Positions 1-11,778 of a DNA stretch of 64,000 nt are shown here, in pieces. How positions within the stretch are numbered: position 1 is the stretch's first letter; every line of letters starts with the position of its first letter. Both the position numbers and the translations under genes were made by a program. Below the pieces are notes generated by a model. That model was not told where the DNA came from and did not search any database. It saw only the letters and a list, made by a program, of their open reading frames with translations. The DNA is from Diogma glabrata (lineage: Eukaryota > Arthropoda > Insecta > Diptera > Cylindrotomidae): positions 115,336,437-115,400,436 of the forward strand of contig OY856187.1 in the NCBI GenBank assembly GCA_963693315.1, in the 5' to 3' direction.

Positions 1-59
1 ATCAGATTGTTATAAAAACATACCGCCTGAGGCATAAAATTAACATTTAATTTTTGTTT

Positions 60-360
60 TCAGATCACATTTTCTAGTTTGTTTATTGGTTTTCTACTTA
101 TATTATTTTCTAATTTAAAAACTTTTAATTTTCTAATCTTTTAATTATCTAATTTTCTGATATTCTAATTTTCTAATTTTCTTATTTTCTAGCTTTCTGA
201 TTTCCTAATTCTCTATTTTTCTAATTTTCTACTCTTCTAGTTTTCTAATAATCTAATTTTCTAAATTTTATTTTCTAATTTTCTTATTTTCTTATTTTCT
301 AATTATCTAATTTTCTAATTATTTAATTTTCTAGTTTTTAATTTTGTTATTTTGTTTTAC
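60..360. repeat. Low-complexity TTTTCTAA-like minisatellite
   Basis: Dozens of imperfect copies of an 8-10 nt motif of the type ttttctaatt, interspersed with taattatcta variants, run almost without interruption. No coding potential is visible. The rest of 361-1540 is AT-rich spacer in which I see no gene. Confidence 0.8.
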
Positions 361-1546
361 ACTTTTTTGAACTTGTCGAACAACTTCCTGATAACGGTAA
401 GACTACCAAACTTGTAGGGGTCTATAAGGTATATATAAGGGTCTGATAGGTAAGGGATATGTGAGGATCTGAGGGATAGGCAGAGTCTGAGCTAGCCTTT
501 CTACCAAACAAAAGAATTGCAATATTGCAGTACTTCTCTTAAACACATGTCGCTTCTTTTAAACAACTAACACTTGTCAGAGTTGTCGTCATAACAAACA
601 GCCACAAACTGAACATTCTAATTCTCACGATTTACATTAAAAGGCCATACTTGGCTTTATTATATGCTCCAAATAATTCCAGAAGTAGTAGAGGATACCC
701 GATTCGTAGAATCATAACGTACTGGCTTAGACAAGTTATGCTATCGAGTCTTTGTGCTCCCCGCTAAACCTAGCATTTGAACAATGAAACATAAAGATGC
801 ATTATTCATTAGCTTTAAATGTAGATATTGTTGACAGCAGATTGCATCACAAAAGCAAAAATAACGAAATAAACGTTATCTACCCTATCGATCTGTTTTT
901 ATTTAACGTTTCTACACGGTTGAAAAAAAAGGTATAACATTGATAAATTTTAGATATTCATATAAGTCCACACGCTAAATGTTATAAAACTAATATATTC
1001 ACTATTTATAAAATTTCATATCAAAGTTTATTGATTCTATATATCACATTCTATTAAAACTTTGATAAATCTAAGTTTTAAACTAATACCAATTGATATG
1101 GAATACTTTCATAATAATGAGTTATAAATGTGATCATATAAATATATTAAATGGATTTATAATTTTAGTTTATTAAATTAATTACAATTTTGTATTAAAT
1201 TTTTTAATATATATTTATGATCAATTTGATGCTCTAAACGTATCAATAACTCATATGGAAAAATTATTAACTTGAAAAAAAAACCGATTAAATTAATAGA
1301 GATGTAGATATTACATTAATACCTGTTGAGAAGACATTATTGACTATATAAGAATGAAAGATTATAGTTGCATTTTTTATTTATTTCGTTTATTAATATC
1401 ATAAAACCATTATTTTCACAAACATTTATTTCATAAAATTCCATTTACTATATAATTTAATATTTACATATGAGTATTATTATTATTATAATTGCTATAT
1501 TATTTTAAAGATATTTTATACATTTATTTATATAATATATAATTAG

Positions 1547-1646
1547 CGAAGCTTACTTGAAAACTTATTTGATCGCTAATTTTTCATATGCTAATTTTTC
1601 ATACGAAGCTTACTTGAAAACTTATTTGATCGCTAATTTTTCATAT
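1547..1646. repeat. 43-bp direct duplication
   Basis: A 43-bp block starting cgaagcttacttgaaaac at 1547 is repeated from 1604, separated by a 14-bp partial third copy (ctaatttttcat). It is a local tandem duplication lying just upstream of the candidate Helitron end. Confidence 0.8.
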
Positions 1647-1797
1647 ATCCGAACTGATCAGCTAGAGTTCTGATTATTTTTCATTCATATATTTAAAAAG
1701 AAAAATTAAAAATTATATGGTAGCATTTCTCATTACCACTTTTTGAAATCATTGCTTCTACGTCAACAAAATGTCTACGCAAAAACTTTATTTATAA

Positions 1798-1826
1798 GCG
1801 TAGCGAAGCACGCCGGGCCCTCCTAG
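1798..1826 (+). mobile_element. Candidate Helitron 3' terminus
   Basis: A GC-rich island in AT-rich DNA: gcgtagcgaagcacgc can fold as a short hairpin (GCGT-GC / GC-ACGC, one bulged A, GAA loop). Nine bases later comes CTAG followed by T. A hairpin 5-12 nt before a terminal CTRR with a T as the next base is the known Helitron 3' signature. No matching 5' TC end or Rep/helicase ORF was identified, so at most this is a non-autonomous or fragmentary element. Confidence 0.35.
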
Positions 1827-1859
1827 TATATATAAAAAAAGAAAAAAAGTTTTAAGTTT

Positions 1860-1940
1860 TAAACCATTACCAAAACTACGTGAAAAAGCCTCAAAAATTC
1901 AACCGCGCATAACGCCGATTCAGAGTACCAAAGAAAAATA
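1860..1940 (+). repeat. Fragment of the long-TIR transposon terminal repeat
   Basis: About 80 bp match the inverted repeats of the element at 38014-40882 (shared stretches include gtgaaaaagcctcaaa and ttcaaccgcgcataac). It is a solitary relic showing that this repeat family is dispersed. Confidence 0.75.
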
Positions 1941-1979
1941 TTACGCAAATATCTTTATATCAATAAACAAAATAATCGA

Positions 1980-2240
1980 AATAATATCGAAAACCGTCCT
2001 TGTTCAAAGACAAAAGACGACTGAAATGAATGATTTAAAAATGAAAATAAATTTTTTCGATAGCTAATATATAAAAAAGAAAATATCATTCATAAAATAT
2101 CATCATAAATATCATTCATAAAATATCATTCATAAAATCAACATTATTACGCATAAATCTGTTTTATTCCGACGACTCGAAAACCATCCTTTGTTCAAAG
2201 ACAAAAGACGACTGATCACTGAAATGAATGAGAAAAAAAA
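1980..2240. repeat. Duplicated block plus short tandem repeat
   Basis: A ~55-bp block (ttgttcaaagacaaaagacg and flanks) occurs near 1995 and again near 2188. Between them are three or four copies of a short unit of the type atatcattcataaa at 2085-2140. No coding potential is visible. Confidence 0.65.
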
Positions 2241-2557
2241 GTTTCGTTTTTGTTGTTCGTTGTTCGCTAATATATAAAAAAGAAAATATAAAAAAATAAA
2301 ATAAATTTTAAATTTCGTTTTTATATGTATGTAAACTTATAATGCATATGTATATAAAAAGTTTTCCGTATATAATAACTTTTTTATTTATGATCCGATT
2401 TGTTTGAATCCGGATCCGACTATAGGTTACACTAATATCAGTTAGATGTGAAAATTTCAAATGAATCCATCTGCGAATAAAAAAGCCTAATGCTCCACAA
2501 AGTTTTAATCTAGCGTATTAATATATAGGAGGATAATATATATTTGATGTGTTTTAA

Positions 2558-4965
2558 TTAACACTTATTTAAAATATAATTTTTATTGGTTTTTCTTGAG
2601 ATTACCATTTCATAACTATACATATTTTCATTGAATTTTGAACAATCAAATATATATGAACTTAAAATGCTATTATTATAGTCTTCTTCTACCTCAAATG
2701 AGTTATGGAAGTTATCAAAAGCTTTAGTAATAAGTTTTTTACATAATAGTAAATGACGATTTCTAAACTTAATTATATATTTAATTTGATAAAAAATAAG
2801 ATGGATCATCTATGAAAGAAATAACTAATAATGGACGATAGTGTACATAATTTTCAAAGTACGAAACGATTAATAATAATTCATTTTCAACGTATTCTAG
2901 CGATGTCCATTTAGTTACGATTTCTTCGAGTTCATTTTTCGACGGTCTACTAAGTTTACCTATGTGGATCTCGTGATCCATAACTAAATTTTTCCAAGTA
3001 TTAGCAAACAACTTCTGATGTCTTTGAGACAAGGTTTTAGGTAAATTTATGAAGTTTTTTAACTTCGTTGATAAATTTTTGAAGTATTGATGTTTCGACT
3101 CGAATCTCATAACAGAAAACTGACTTATTGGACCCATTTTTAATAATACATTTGGATAATGCGTAAGAATATGATGTTTAGGAATCAGTTTAATTTTAAA
3201 TACATTCACAACAATTGTCAAATGGTTTTCTATTAATTTTTTCAATTTATCTATTTCAGTTATATTAACATGTTTTGAAAAAACTATTTGTAAGATTCGA
3301 AGAACGGATGTAATTCCACTCCATCTTTCCATTAAATTTATTGTTATTAAATCGCCAAATATGAAAGGTAAATGTATTGCCAAACACCAACATTGAGACG
3401 CCGAAAGTCCTAAAGATTCTTTAGTAATCGCAGATGTGGGTAATACTTTCCTGTATAAATAACCATAGTTAAAAGAATGTATTCTATCATTGATCTGTTC
3501 TATACTGATTATCTTTGAACTCGAAAAGAAATTGAATAAAGCTAGTATAATAAAGGGTACTACCCCTTCAAGTAAATCGTGCATAGGATCTACTGTAGTA
3601 TTTTTAAAAATATCGTAGTTCATTATTTCACTAAGTAGGGAAATACTTTTAACTCCCATTTTTAATACCTTATTTTCATTTAAAGCATTGATTCTTACAC
3701 TTGCTAAAGTGCGCATTTTTTCAGTCTTCTCTACCAAAATGTTTTGCATTTCAATTCTGTTTATCTCGCAAAATCGACAAAAATAATTAGCATTAAACCC
3801 TCCGGAAAAGCCTAATAATCGATTTCCACCCAAATTGTCATGCGTGAAGCTTGTGAGAGAACCAACAAGAATACCTTGATTAGTTGAAATGCCAACGGTC
3901 TCTAAAACTTTAATATCGTCTATAAGAGGTTTAATAATTTGATTGTAAGTTGTTCCATGCTTTATATCATTTACATTAAATAATGCCACTAAATGAATAT
4001 TTTCAATACGTGATAAATAGACAGTTGGAAGGTTTAGAACTCTAAAATAAATCGCACCTATCTTATGAATAGTTTTATGGCTGCCTATAGGATTAGTACA
4101 TTCAAAATCGTCGTAAAAACATTGTAGCATGATGGCTATGCATGAGGGTTATTTTTATAAAAATTTGTCTCATTAAAAATGGAACCACAACAAAATTTTG
4201 AAAGTTTAGTTGGACTACAAGTATGTTGTCGAAAAAAGTTATTACTAAAACTTTTATTTGTAAATAAAGCTTTTAGAGTTTCCAATATAGAAATATACTG
4301 AAAAGTATTTTGCACTAAACATTTTTTATATATATTCACCTGTTTACAGTATTTACGGTCCCACCGGGTACTGGTTGATATTTCCATTGGCCTTATAAAA
4401 TATGCAGACTTTTGAAAATGACAACTTCGTTTATGTTTGGTCAGAAACTGGTTTAGACAATTTTCATGTCCCTTATTAACTGCTGCAGTTGTTTCCAAAA
4501 TTTCTCGCGTAGTGGAATTTGTATTCATTGTAAGTATAGCATTAGTGTAGTCTTCTGAAATATTTTGAACTAGTTGAAGGGTACAAATGAATATTTTATT
4601 AATCGTTGTATCTGGCAAACCTAAACTATCTAGATTAAACCAAAAGTTTTCACACTAACATTGAAATTTGATACATTTGTGTTATTTTGTTCGTATCCTA
4701 AGCTATTTATAATAGGTTTGTAAACATTAGTAGTTGTACTATCATTTTTATTTTCGAGCAAATATTGGTTTTCAGACTCAAGTCTATTGCTTGTTTCGTT
4801 TGTTGGCTGACTATAAGATACTATGCTTTCCTGAACAACGGTAGTAACATTTGAACATTTTAGTGTATGTCTTCTTAAACCAGAATATGTATTAAACATT
4901 GCCAAACAATTTTTGTTGCTAATACAACGTAAAGCTAAAAATTTAGAGTCTAAAAGGGAATTCAA
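2558..4965 (-). pseudogene. CACTA/Tnp2-like transposase, frameshifted
   Basis: Four minus-strand reading-frame blocks in order: 4965-4630 (zinc-finger-like C-x5-C then H-x3-C in the first 40 residues), 4618-4136, 4130-2781 and 2809-2558. The third block holds the family landmarks: FYDDFE near its start, GFNANYFCRFC with clustered cysteines, DPMHDLLEGV, then ILTHYP and RFESKHQ. These resemble animal transposases of the CACTA/EnSpm (Tnp2-related) type; that assignment is from memory of the family. At least three frame breaks (about 4620, 4135 and 2800) make an intact product impossible; residues run on across each break in another frame, so this is decay rather than splicing. The first block may be an exon: CCCTTTTAG just before 4949 reads as a splice acceptor. 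No terminal inverted repeats were identified. 4966-5010 holds nothing clear. Confidence 0.75.
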
Positions 4966-5110
4966 GATTTTATTAAGAGTTTAGCAATGGATCTAACCAT
5001 TATGTAGTTTAGAATTCTAAGACACTAGAAATGAATGTATTCTATTGAATAGAATGAAAAATTGCTTTGAAAAGTGAAAGATCCGTAACAAAAGTTTTAT
5101 CTCAATTCCG

Positions 5111-5189
5111 GTCGGTTCGGGGAATCGAACCGGCGTCCCTCTGATCAAAGTTTATATGGTTAACCATTTAACCAACTCGACCAGGGACG
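5111..5189 (-). other. tRNA-like sequence, left palindrome arm
   Basis: On the minus strand, TGGTCGAGTTGG (5183-5172) matches the Pol III A-box and GGTTCGATTCC (5131-5121) matches the B-box consensus GGTTCGANTCC, with normal tRNA spacing. The T and anticodon stems pair poorly, so a working tRNA is unlikely. A tRNA-derived SINE head is the better reading. Confidence 0.65.
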
Positions 5190-5410
5190 AGATAAAATTT
5201 TGTTTTTGGACGATCGACTTAACATCACAATAATTTAATTCATTTTTAATGTCAATTTTTGTCTTATTTATTCATTCAATGTCAACTTAGTTGAGGTATG
5301 AAGAACGGTAAAACGTGTTCGTAGAATAAATAAATAAGACAAAAATTGACATTAAAAATGAATTAAATAATTGTGATGTTAAGTCGATCGTCCAAAAACA
5401 AAATTTTATC

Positions 5411-5490
5411 TCGTCGCTGGTCGAGTTGGTTAAATGGTTAACCATATAAACTTTGATCAGAGGGACGCCGGTTCGATTCCCCGAACCGAC
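5411..5490 (+). other. tRNA-like sequence, right palindrome arm
   Basis: This is the mirror copy of the left-arm sequence on the plus strand: A-box at 5418-5429 and B-box at 5470-5480. It differs from the left copy by one base near the start (gtcgctg against gtccctg). The weak stems argue against a functional tRNA. Confidence 0.65.
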
Positions 5491-5869
5491 CGGAATTGAG
5501 ATAAAACTTTTGTTACGGATCTTTCACTTTTCAAAGCAATTTTTCATTCTATTCAATTGAATACATTCATTTCTAGTGTCTTAGAATTCTAAAAGGGAAT
5601 GTTCTAATTTTAAATGGGTTACGATTTTAGAAATAATAGATGTCCGTTTTTGACAAACAAAACATGTATATAGTTTCATATTTGAATTCATTTTTATATT
5701 TAGTAACCACAGTTACTATATAGTAACTAGTAACTACAATTAATATTCAAATTCATATATATTAAAAATAAAATAATTCAATTAATGAAAATATGACTAC
5801 GATCACGAATGACTTGAAAATAATAATTAATAATCGATAATAATAATAATTAATAATCGATGATAATAA

Positions 5870-8567
5870 TTAATTTGCAGTTGATATACTTAAGAACTTT
5901 TGTTGTAAATCCTGTAATGTTACTGGTATATTAAACAAATCCATATTGTATAAATATTTCTGCAAAAAACTCCAGAATAACCGTAAATTGTTATCGTATT
6001 TTATATCAAAAATAAAATGCAATTTAAAGACTAGGTCCAATGCATCAATAAATTGTAAATTTTTTGAAATTGGAATTAAGTTATTGTCGATAACAATTAG
6101 GTACTGCTGTATTTCTGTTTTTGTTTTTCCTACAGCAACAATAAAAGGTGTTTTACCACTTGACTGCCCAATGTAATCTTCGTTTTGTAAGCCAGGCTAA
6201 ATAATTTAAATAATAAAAAAAAATATTAAAAATTTATGCTAAATTTTGAAAACAATTAAAAATTATTATTTTTAGATGTAATCAAAAGGTTTATAGCTTC
6301 AATGTAAAACTGTTAATAAAAATCAGTTGTTGTTATAGGCTAACCATCGAAAGTAACCTATTAAACAAAGCTTTTACGTGATCAAAAATAAATAAAAATT
6401 CCTTACCTGTTTATGAACTATTAAATTGCTAACGGCTTGCTCGTCCGTCAGCCGATGAAATTTAATACGTCCAGCTGGAGAAGGTGGTAAAAGTCGCAAT
6501 AAATTAAGAACTGAAAGGGTTTGGGTGTCCCAATCTATATATTTAAAACAAAAGGATTTAGTATGATATTTTAATTTACTAATCATTGGCGAATTACCTA
6601 TATTTTTGTCGGTTTCCGTGTATAACAGCGTTTTTCCGGAGCTCTTTACAATCGAAAAAATATGTTTTTGGTAGGATTGCCAATGTTCACTTAATTTTTG
6701 AGTGGTTCCAAATCTCAACTCAAAGTCAAAAACAATCTATGAAAACAATTTTTATTATATATTGGTATTGAATATTTGTATTTATTTTACTTACTAGTTC
6801 TGGGCACACAAAAAAATAACGGCAATTGTCATAAACACAAAAGTTTTCTTTTTGACTTTCAAATTTTCGGTAGTCCAATGTGGCTTTTAATTTTTCTTTA
6901 GCCAATGGTACTTCTTCAGGCAGAGAGGCCGATATCAAAATGTGAATATCTTGCTCAATTGTTTTTTTATCTATTGACGGATTTAAAAGCTCGATGGTTT
7001 CATTGGAATTTACTTCAAACCCGTTTTCTATTTTTCTTTTCTTGACTCTTTCGTTTTTTAATTTAATCTGCAAAAAACCGCTATTCGTTGAATTAAACAA
7101 TAAATCCTGAAAATTAAATTGAATTATAAAAACAAATAAATATACGATTAATGTAAACATGCAGGTATTTGATTAAAATGCACTTTTGGAAACCCGAAAT
7201 TTGAAAAATTTTTCGTTCAAGTTCTGCCCTTGATAATTTAATAGAATTTATAAAAAATAAATACGGACCGCTTTTAAACATGGGAATAATTTTTGACATG
7301 CTTCTGCAACAGTTAGCTGCTGATATTTAGTCGGTTTAAATCCAAAATTTTCATGAATAAAAGCGGCTAGGTAAGAAACGATTTTCCGTCTGTAAGTATT
7401 TTTTAGACAACCAGTCTGTTCGAAATCTAAAAAGATTTTTGAACCCTCAGGTTTCCTTTTAAGGTATCCTTTAATAGACTGCATATATGAAAAAAAAAAA
7501 CTGTTGTATTTGACAAAATTAGAAAATTTGAAAGTTTATATTTTTTACTTCTGGTGTTATTAATAAACTTAAACCAATCGCGGCATTCGATCTTTTTAAG
7601 CCGCCTTTGAATATTTCTTCCTCTGCGTTAAAATTTTCATATAACGACGTATTTAATTCTTCAACCGTATTCATATCTAGTATAAACTTCGTCGTATTTA
7701 ACTCTTCAACCATATTCATATCTAATATAAGCTTCGTTTTAACTCTAAGGAGTAAACAAGCACAACGTTGGTAAAGGAATTGTTCCATATACTTTACTAA
7801 AATATTTTCCTCAATACGCGCTCCATGTACATTCAGGAAACAATCGAAATCTTCAAATTTCACGTTACTACCTTCGAGTGCTATAATTTGTGAATATATA
7901 CATTGATAAAAATTATAAATATAATTTTAGTTCGAAGAGCGGGATGGAATGGAATTGCGTGAATTGAATTGTGGAATGGAATCACAAAATTTTGTTTATA
8001 ATAAACTGTGGACAGCAGCCTTGTTAATTCCAAATAATTGTTAAGAAAATATCCTTATTTTTAAATCTACAAAACAAACACAAAACACAAACATTTCTAT
8101 GGATAACCATTTTTTATTGAAGTATAATTACACTGATTTGCAAATTTTCTTTCTTGTGATGATAAACGAAACCGGTTAAAAAATTTGTTTTGATACTTTA
8201 AAGAAATAAAGCAATTTTAATTATAATACAATAACAAATCTCAATCCATATAAGTTTTTGTGTTTGTTTTTGCAGTTTTAAAAATCACGATATATCCTTC
8301 AAAATTATGTGGAATCTACAAAGCCATTGACCACAATAAACTCTAAACAAATAGAAATTACTATTTTTAAAAAAGGACAACCTAATATGGTATTCAGCTC
8401 CTATATGCTTTTCTATATATATAAAGATAACACTTATAAAAATTAACTTATAACTTACCAGAATAAACATAATCTGTATATTCATAATTTACAGATGTAC
8501 TATATTTTATAATTTCCACTATTTTTTTATCATTTTCTATTTGAACGGTCACAAAAAACCCACTCAT
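5870..8567 (-). CDS. Six-exon gene, 539-aa uncharacterised SAMD3-like-family protein
   Basis: Exons read on the minus strand: 8567-8459, 7880-7549, 7478-7269, 7106-6795, 6736-6407 and 6196-5870. Introns are 578, 70, 162, 58 and 210 bp, each with GT donor and AG acceptor. The first junction is phase 1 and the other four are phase 0; the whole reads 539 codons from ATG (MSGFFVTVQIEN) to TAA without a stop. The donor of exon 3 (GTCCGT) is weak. The protein resembles multicopy uncharacterised proteins of fish, insects and cnidarians, some named SAMD3-like: conserved-looking stretches are GYLKRKPEG and RRKIVSYLAAFI in exon 3, ELRFGTTQKLSEHW in exon 5, and IVAVGKTKTEIQQYLIVIDN plus WSFLQKYLYN in exon 6. 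The N-terminus may be a short ubiquitin-like or PB1-like strand pair (guess). Function is unknown; such multicopy proteins may be transposon-linked, and it shares strand with the CACTA-like pseudogene downstream. Confidence 0.75.
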
Positions 8568-11500
8568 TGTTCTAAACTAAACAAACTAAACAAAAGTAAA
8601 TGATTTTTCCACTTGCACTTTCCACGTGTAGATTCATAATAAAAACAAAATTAATCAAAAGACAAAATAAATAAATCTGCCGTTAGAAGTTAGGATAGTT
8701 TATATCTTAAAAATATAAAATTTATACTCAGTACCGTATTAAAAAAATAAGTTTATATATTTATTTTATACCTGCTTTTATTAAAAACGGTCGAAACAAA
8801 AACAATTTATAAGTACACATTATTAAATAAATAAATTTAAATTATTAGCTTCACCCATAGTATCTGGTTTAAATACATATTTTGTATTAAATTAATATTA
8901 TTTTTGTATTAATTTTATTTATATCTTGCACTAGTATAAAAATAATCAGAAATTGTTTTATATTTATATACAAAATATATTTATTTTTTCAAAAAATATG
9001 TAAAACTATCTTTTATATAAGTTTTGTTTTAATTTTATAATAAATCTGATAATAAGATCATTTATAATTTCATAAAATATTAAATCAATAAAAAAATTCA
9101 TATTAATAACTTTAATAGGAATCAAGTTATTGAAAATAATACCCAAATTTTTAACCGTGTAGCAGAATGTTCAACGATCAACGATTTTAAAACGTATTCA
9201 ATCAATTCTGAATGGATTTCTAAACTACTTTAAATCATCAATCAATTTCTATTAAATAACAAAAAATAAAATAAGAACTTACTAAAGTGATTTATAATTT
9301 TTACTGATATCATCTCGAAACAAAATCTAATAATTTGAAATTTAAGATAAGAAAACAAGAAAATAAATGCAATTAAAATTATAAAATAGCAGAAATTCTT
9401 AAAAACATTATCGTTGTTACGTACATAGTTGTTTTCTCTTTCAAAAGTTAACCAAGTATTCCTTATGTACAATAAATAAGAATTTTATTTTTGCTCATTT
9501 TTTTTTGTTTTTCAGAAAGAAAACTTAAGATTTTTCATTTAAACTGCATTTCATTTTATTTATATTTTATTCAAAAATGAAAAATAGGTTTAATGCAATG
9601 AAAATAATAAATGGAATATTTATTATAAATGTAAAATAAATTATGTGCTTTATTCAAATGCTTATAAATTTCTTGTTTTTAAGTCCTTTATATTTTAATA
9701 ATTGGAAACTTGTGAAGCATACTCATTTAACGTTAGCCATACACAAAATCTGCTGTTGTTGTTCTTTTACAAAATTTATAAGAAACAAATAGAAATCTGG
9801 AGGACTGCGTTCAAAGAAGCAGAGAATGAGTCATTCCACAACTATCGATTGCTTGCAGTGTGTCTCATGCCATTACAAAGAATAGAATTGCAATAATTCA
9901 GTTTTAGTTTTTGGTTAAGATAAGCATAAATTAACTTGCCCAAACTTTAAAAGCCATTTTCCCTTTCATTTTTATGTTTGAATTTATTATTTTAACTTTT
10001 GCAGTCATTGTATTTTCTAATATTTTATCTATTCATATCACATATACGTGTGCTTAAATATCTAGTTATAAACATATAAAATTCTATTAACGAGTTACAT
10101 GAGTTTTTAGCTTATTATATTGTGCAGACAAATTCACACAGTAATTGCAATAATTTACATCAATTCATGTTTTGTTCATATTCATAATACAAATTTTTTC
10201 AAATAAGAAACGCTATAATAAACAACAACAAACTATATTCACATATGACAAAACGTAATGAACAATTAATTAATGTGACGTTAGGCTACTCATCCATTAA
10301 ATTAAAAGTGCGGTTGTATTTGGTAGTATTTTTTGTATAAATATGCAAGGTAAAGCACGAATATAAATGCTATAAGAATATATTTTGTATGTGTGTTAAA
10401 ATAAATAAATTAATTTTTAATTTCAATGTTTTTAGTCTTTGCTGAAAACTGATGTGACCTTTTGGTTGCTGAAATGTTGTCCTGCCGATGATACTTGATG
10501 GAGTTTTTAATATTATTAATAGAACTTCATATATCCAGAGAGGAATAATAATTTAATTTATTTCTTTAGATAAACGTTCCAATGATTCAAGTTGTCTACA
10601 ATGCACTAGAGACAACTCCGTCAGACTGGAGAAAACGTAACTTGTCCAAAGCAAAAATGTTGCAAAAAATCCATTGTGATACCAATCTGCAATATTCTGT
10701 TCATTAATTTATGTAAGTGAGTGACATAACAATTTTTAGACAACTTTTCTTATTTTTGCACCAGGAGCTATTCTATTTTGTATTACGGTTGGTTTACACC
10801 AATACGAAAAAATTAATGGTACAACGTAACACAGTGCATATGTATGTAAATTTTCGTCTATTTATTTGTAAATGGAACAAACTGTATCTGAAATGATTAA
10901 CTATTTCTTTGATTAGGGGTCGCGTACTACGATTAGACGTTATTTGAAGTTATTCAAAAGTCAGTTGAACATTTTTAAGGATCATGTTATTAGATAACCG
11001 ATTTATAATCAAATATTTTGACGTAGAACTCCGTTAGCCAACCACTTTTGCATATGGTGTCACCAGTTATGGCTCATTTAGATTGTTTATATTTCCTTAA
11101 CTAATAATCGTAGAATCAAAAACTAAACCGTTTATTGCGATTTAAATCTCAACAAATTCTGATTTAATTCTCAACAAATATTGAAGCATCGTTTTCGGCT
11201 GTACTGGAAAATAGTGAAGGTGAAATACAACAAGCAATCGTCTGTTTAATTTACTTAAAGAACATCTTGTTTGATTGTGATTGCTTTAATAAATATGTTT
11301 GTTAATTTGTTAAATATTTTTAACTACACTTAAATCTGTTGGTTGATTTTCCTTGTTGAATGAAATAAATGAAAAACAAAATTACTAAATATATCTGAGG
11401 AAAAATTTGAATATAATTGGTCTAAAATTTAGTTAAATTAGTGCAAGTATAGTAAAAGTAAAATTTGTGTCATGCAAACCATAAATTTAACATAATTGCC

Positions 11501-11778
11501 AAAATGTCTTGTAAAAAAAATTGTGCATAATACATGTCCTGCACATGATGTACACAATATCGTGCACATTTCATATAACTCCTTCGCACATATGTGCACA
11601 CAAATGGTAGCTGCATATTTCACAAATAATGAAAAACCAAGTGAAATGAAATTTATTTAATGACAAGAACAATAAACAAAGATGGAGACTGAAAAAGTAG
11701 TTTAACATTTTCTAAAATGACTGGTTTCACTTAAATTTTTGACTTTCGTAATAATAAATTGATGAATTTTATTTTATT
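8568..11778. other. AT-rich spacer without identified gene
   Basis: No convincing coding region, RNA gene or repeat relationship to the rest of the window was found. Open frames here are short (60-80 codons), low in complexity and without recognisable motifs. Confidence 0.6.

Larger units (their letters stand above)
5011..5590. repeat. 580-bp palindromic foldback element with tRNA-like arms
   Basis: The left arm (5011-5275) and right arm (5324-5590) are reverse complements with only a few mismatches or indels, around a 48-bp unpaired centre (5276-5323). The outermost palindromic bases are agaattctaagacac at 5011 and its complement ending at 5590. Each arm contains a tRNA-like sequence with perfect Pol III A- and B-box motifs, oriented outward from the centre. 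A 13-bp direct repeat (tctaaaagggaat) occurs at 4949 and 5588 and may be a target duplication, although 49 bp separate the left copy from the palindrome. Confidence 0.85.

Noticed and set aside
5411..5490. Functional tRNA gene
   Set aside because: A- and B-box motifs fit, but the T and anticodon stems do not pair and no clear anticodon loop can be drawn.
9702..9896. 64-codon plus-strand frame
   Set aside because: Short, ATG-poor context, no motif or splice partner recognised.
11438..11623. 61-codon Cys-rich minus-strand frame
   Set aside because: Compositional: from repeated tgtgcaca words, with no known cysteine pattern or neighbouring exons.
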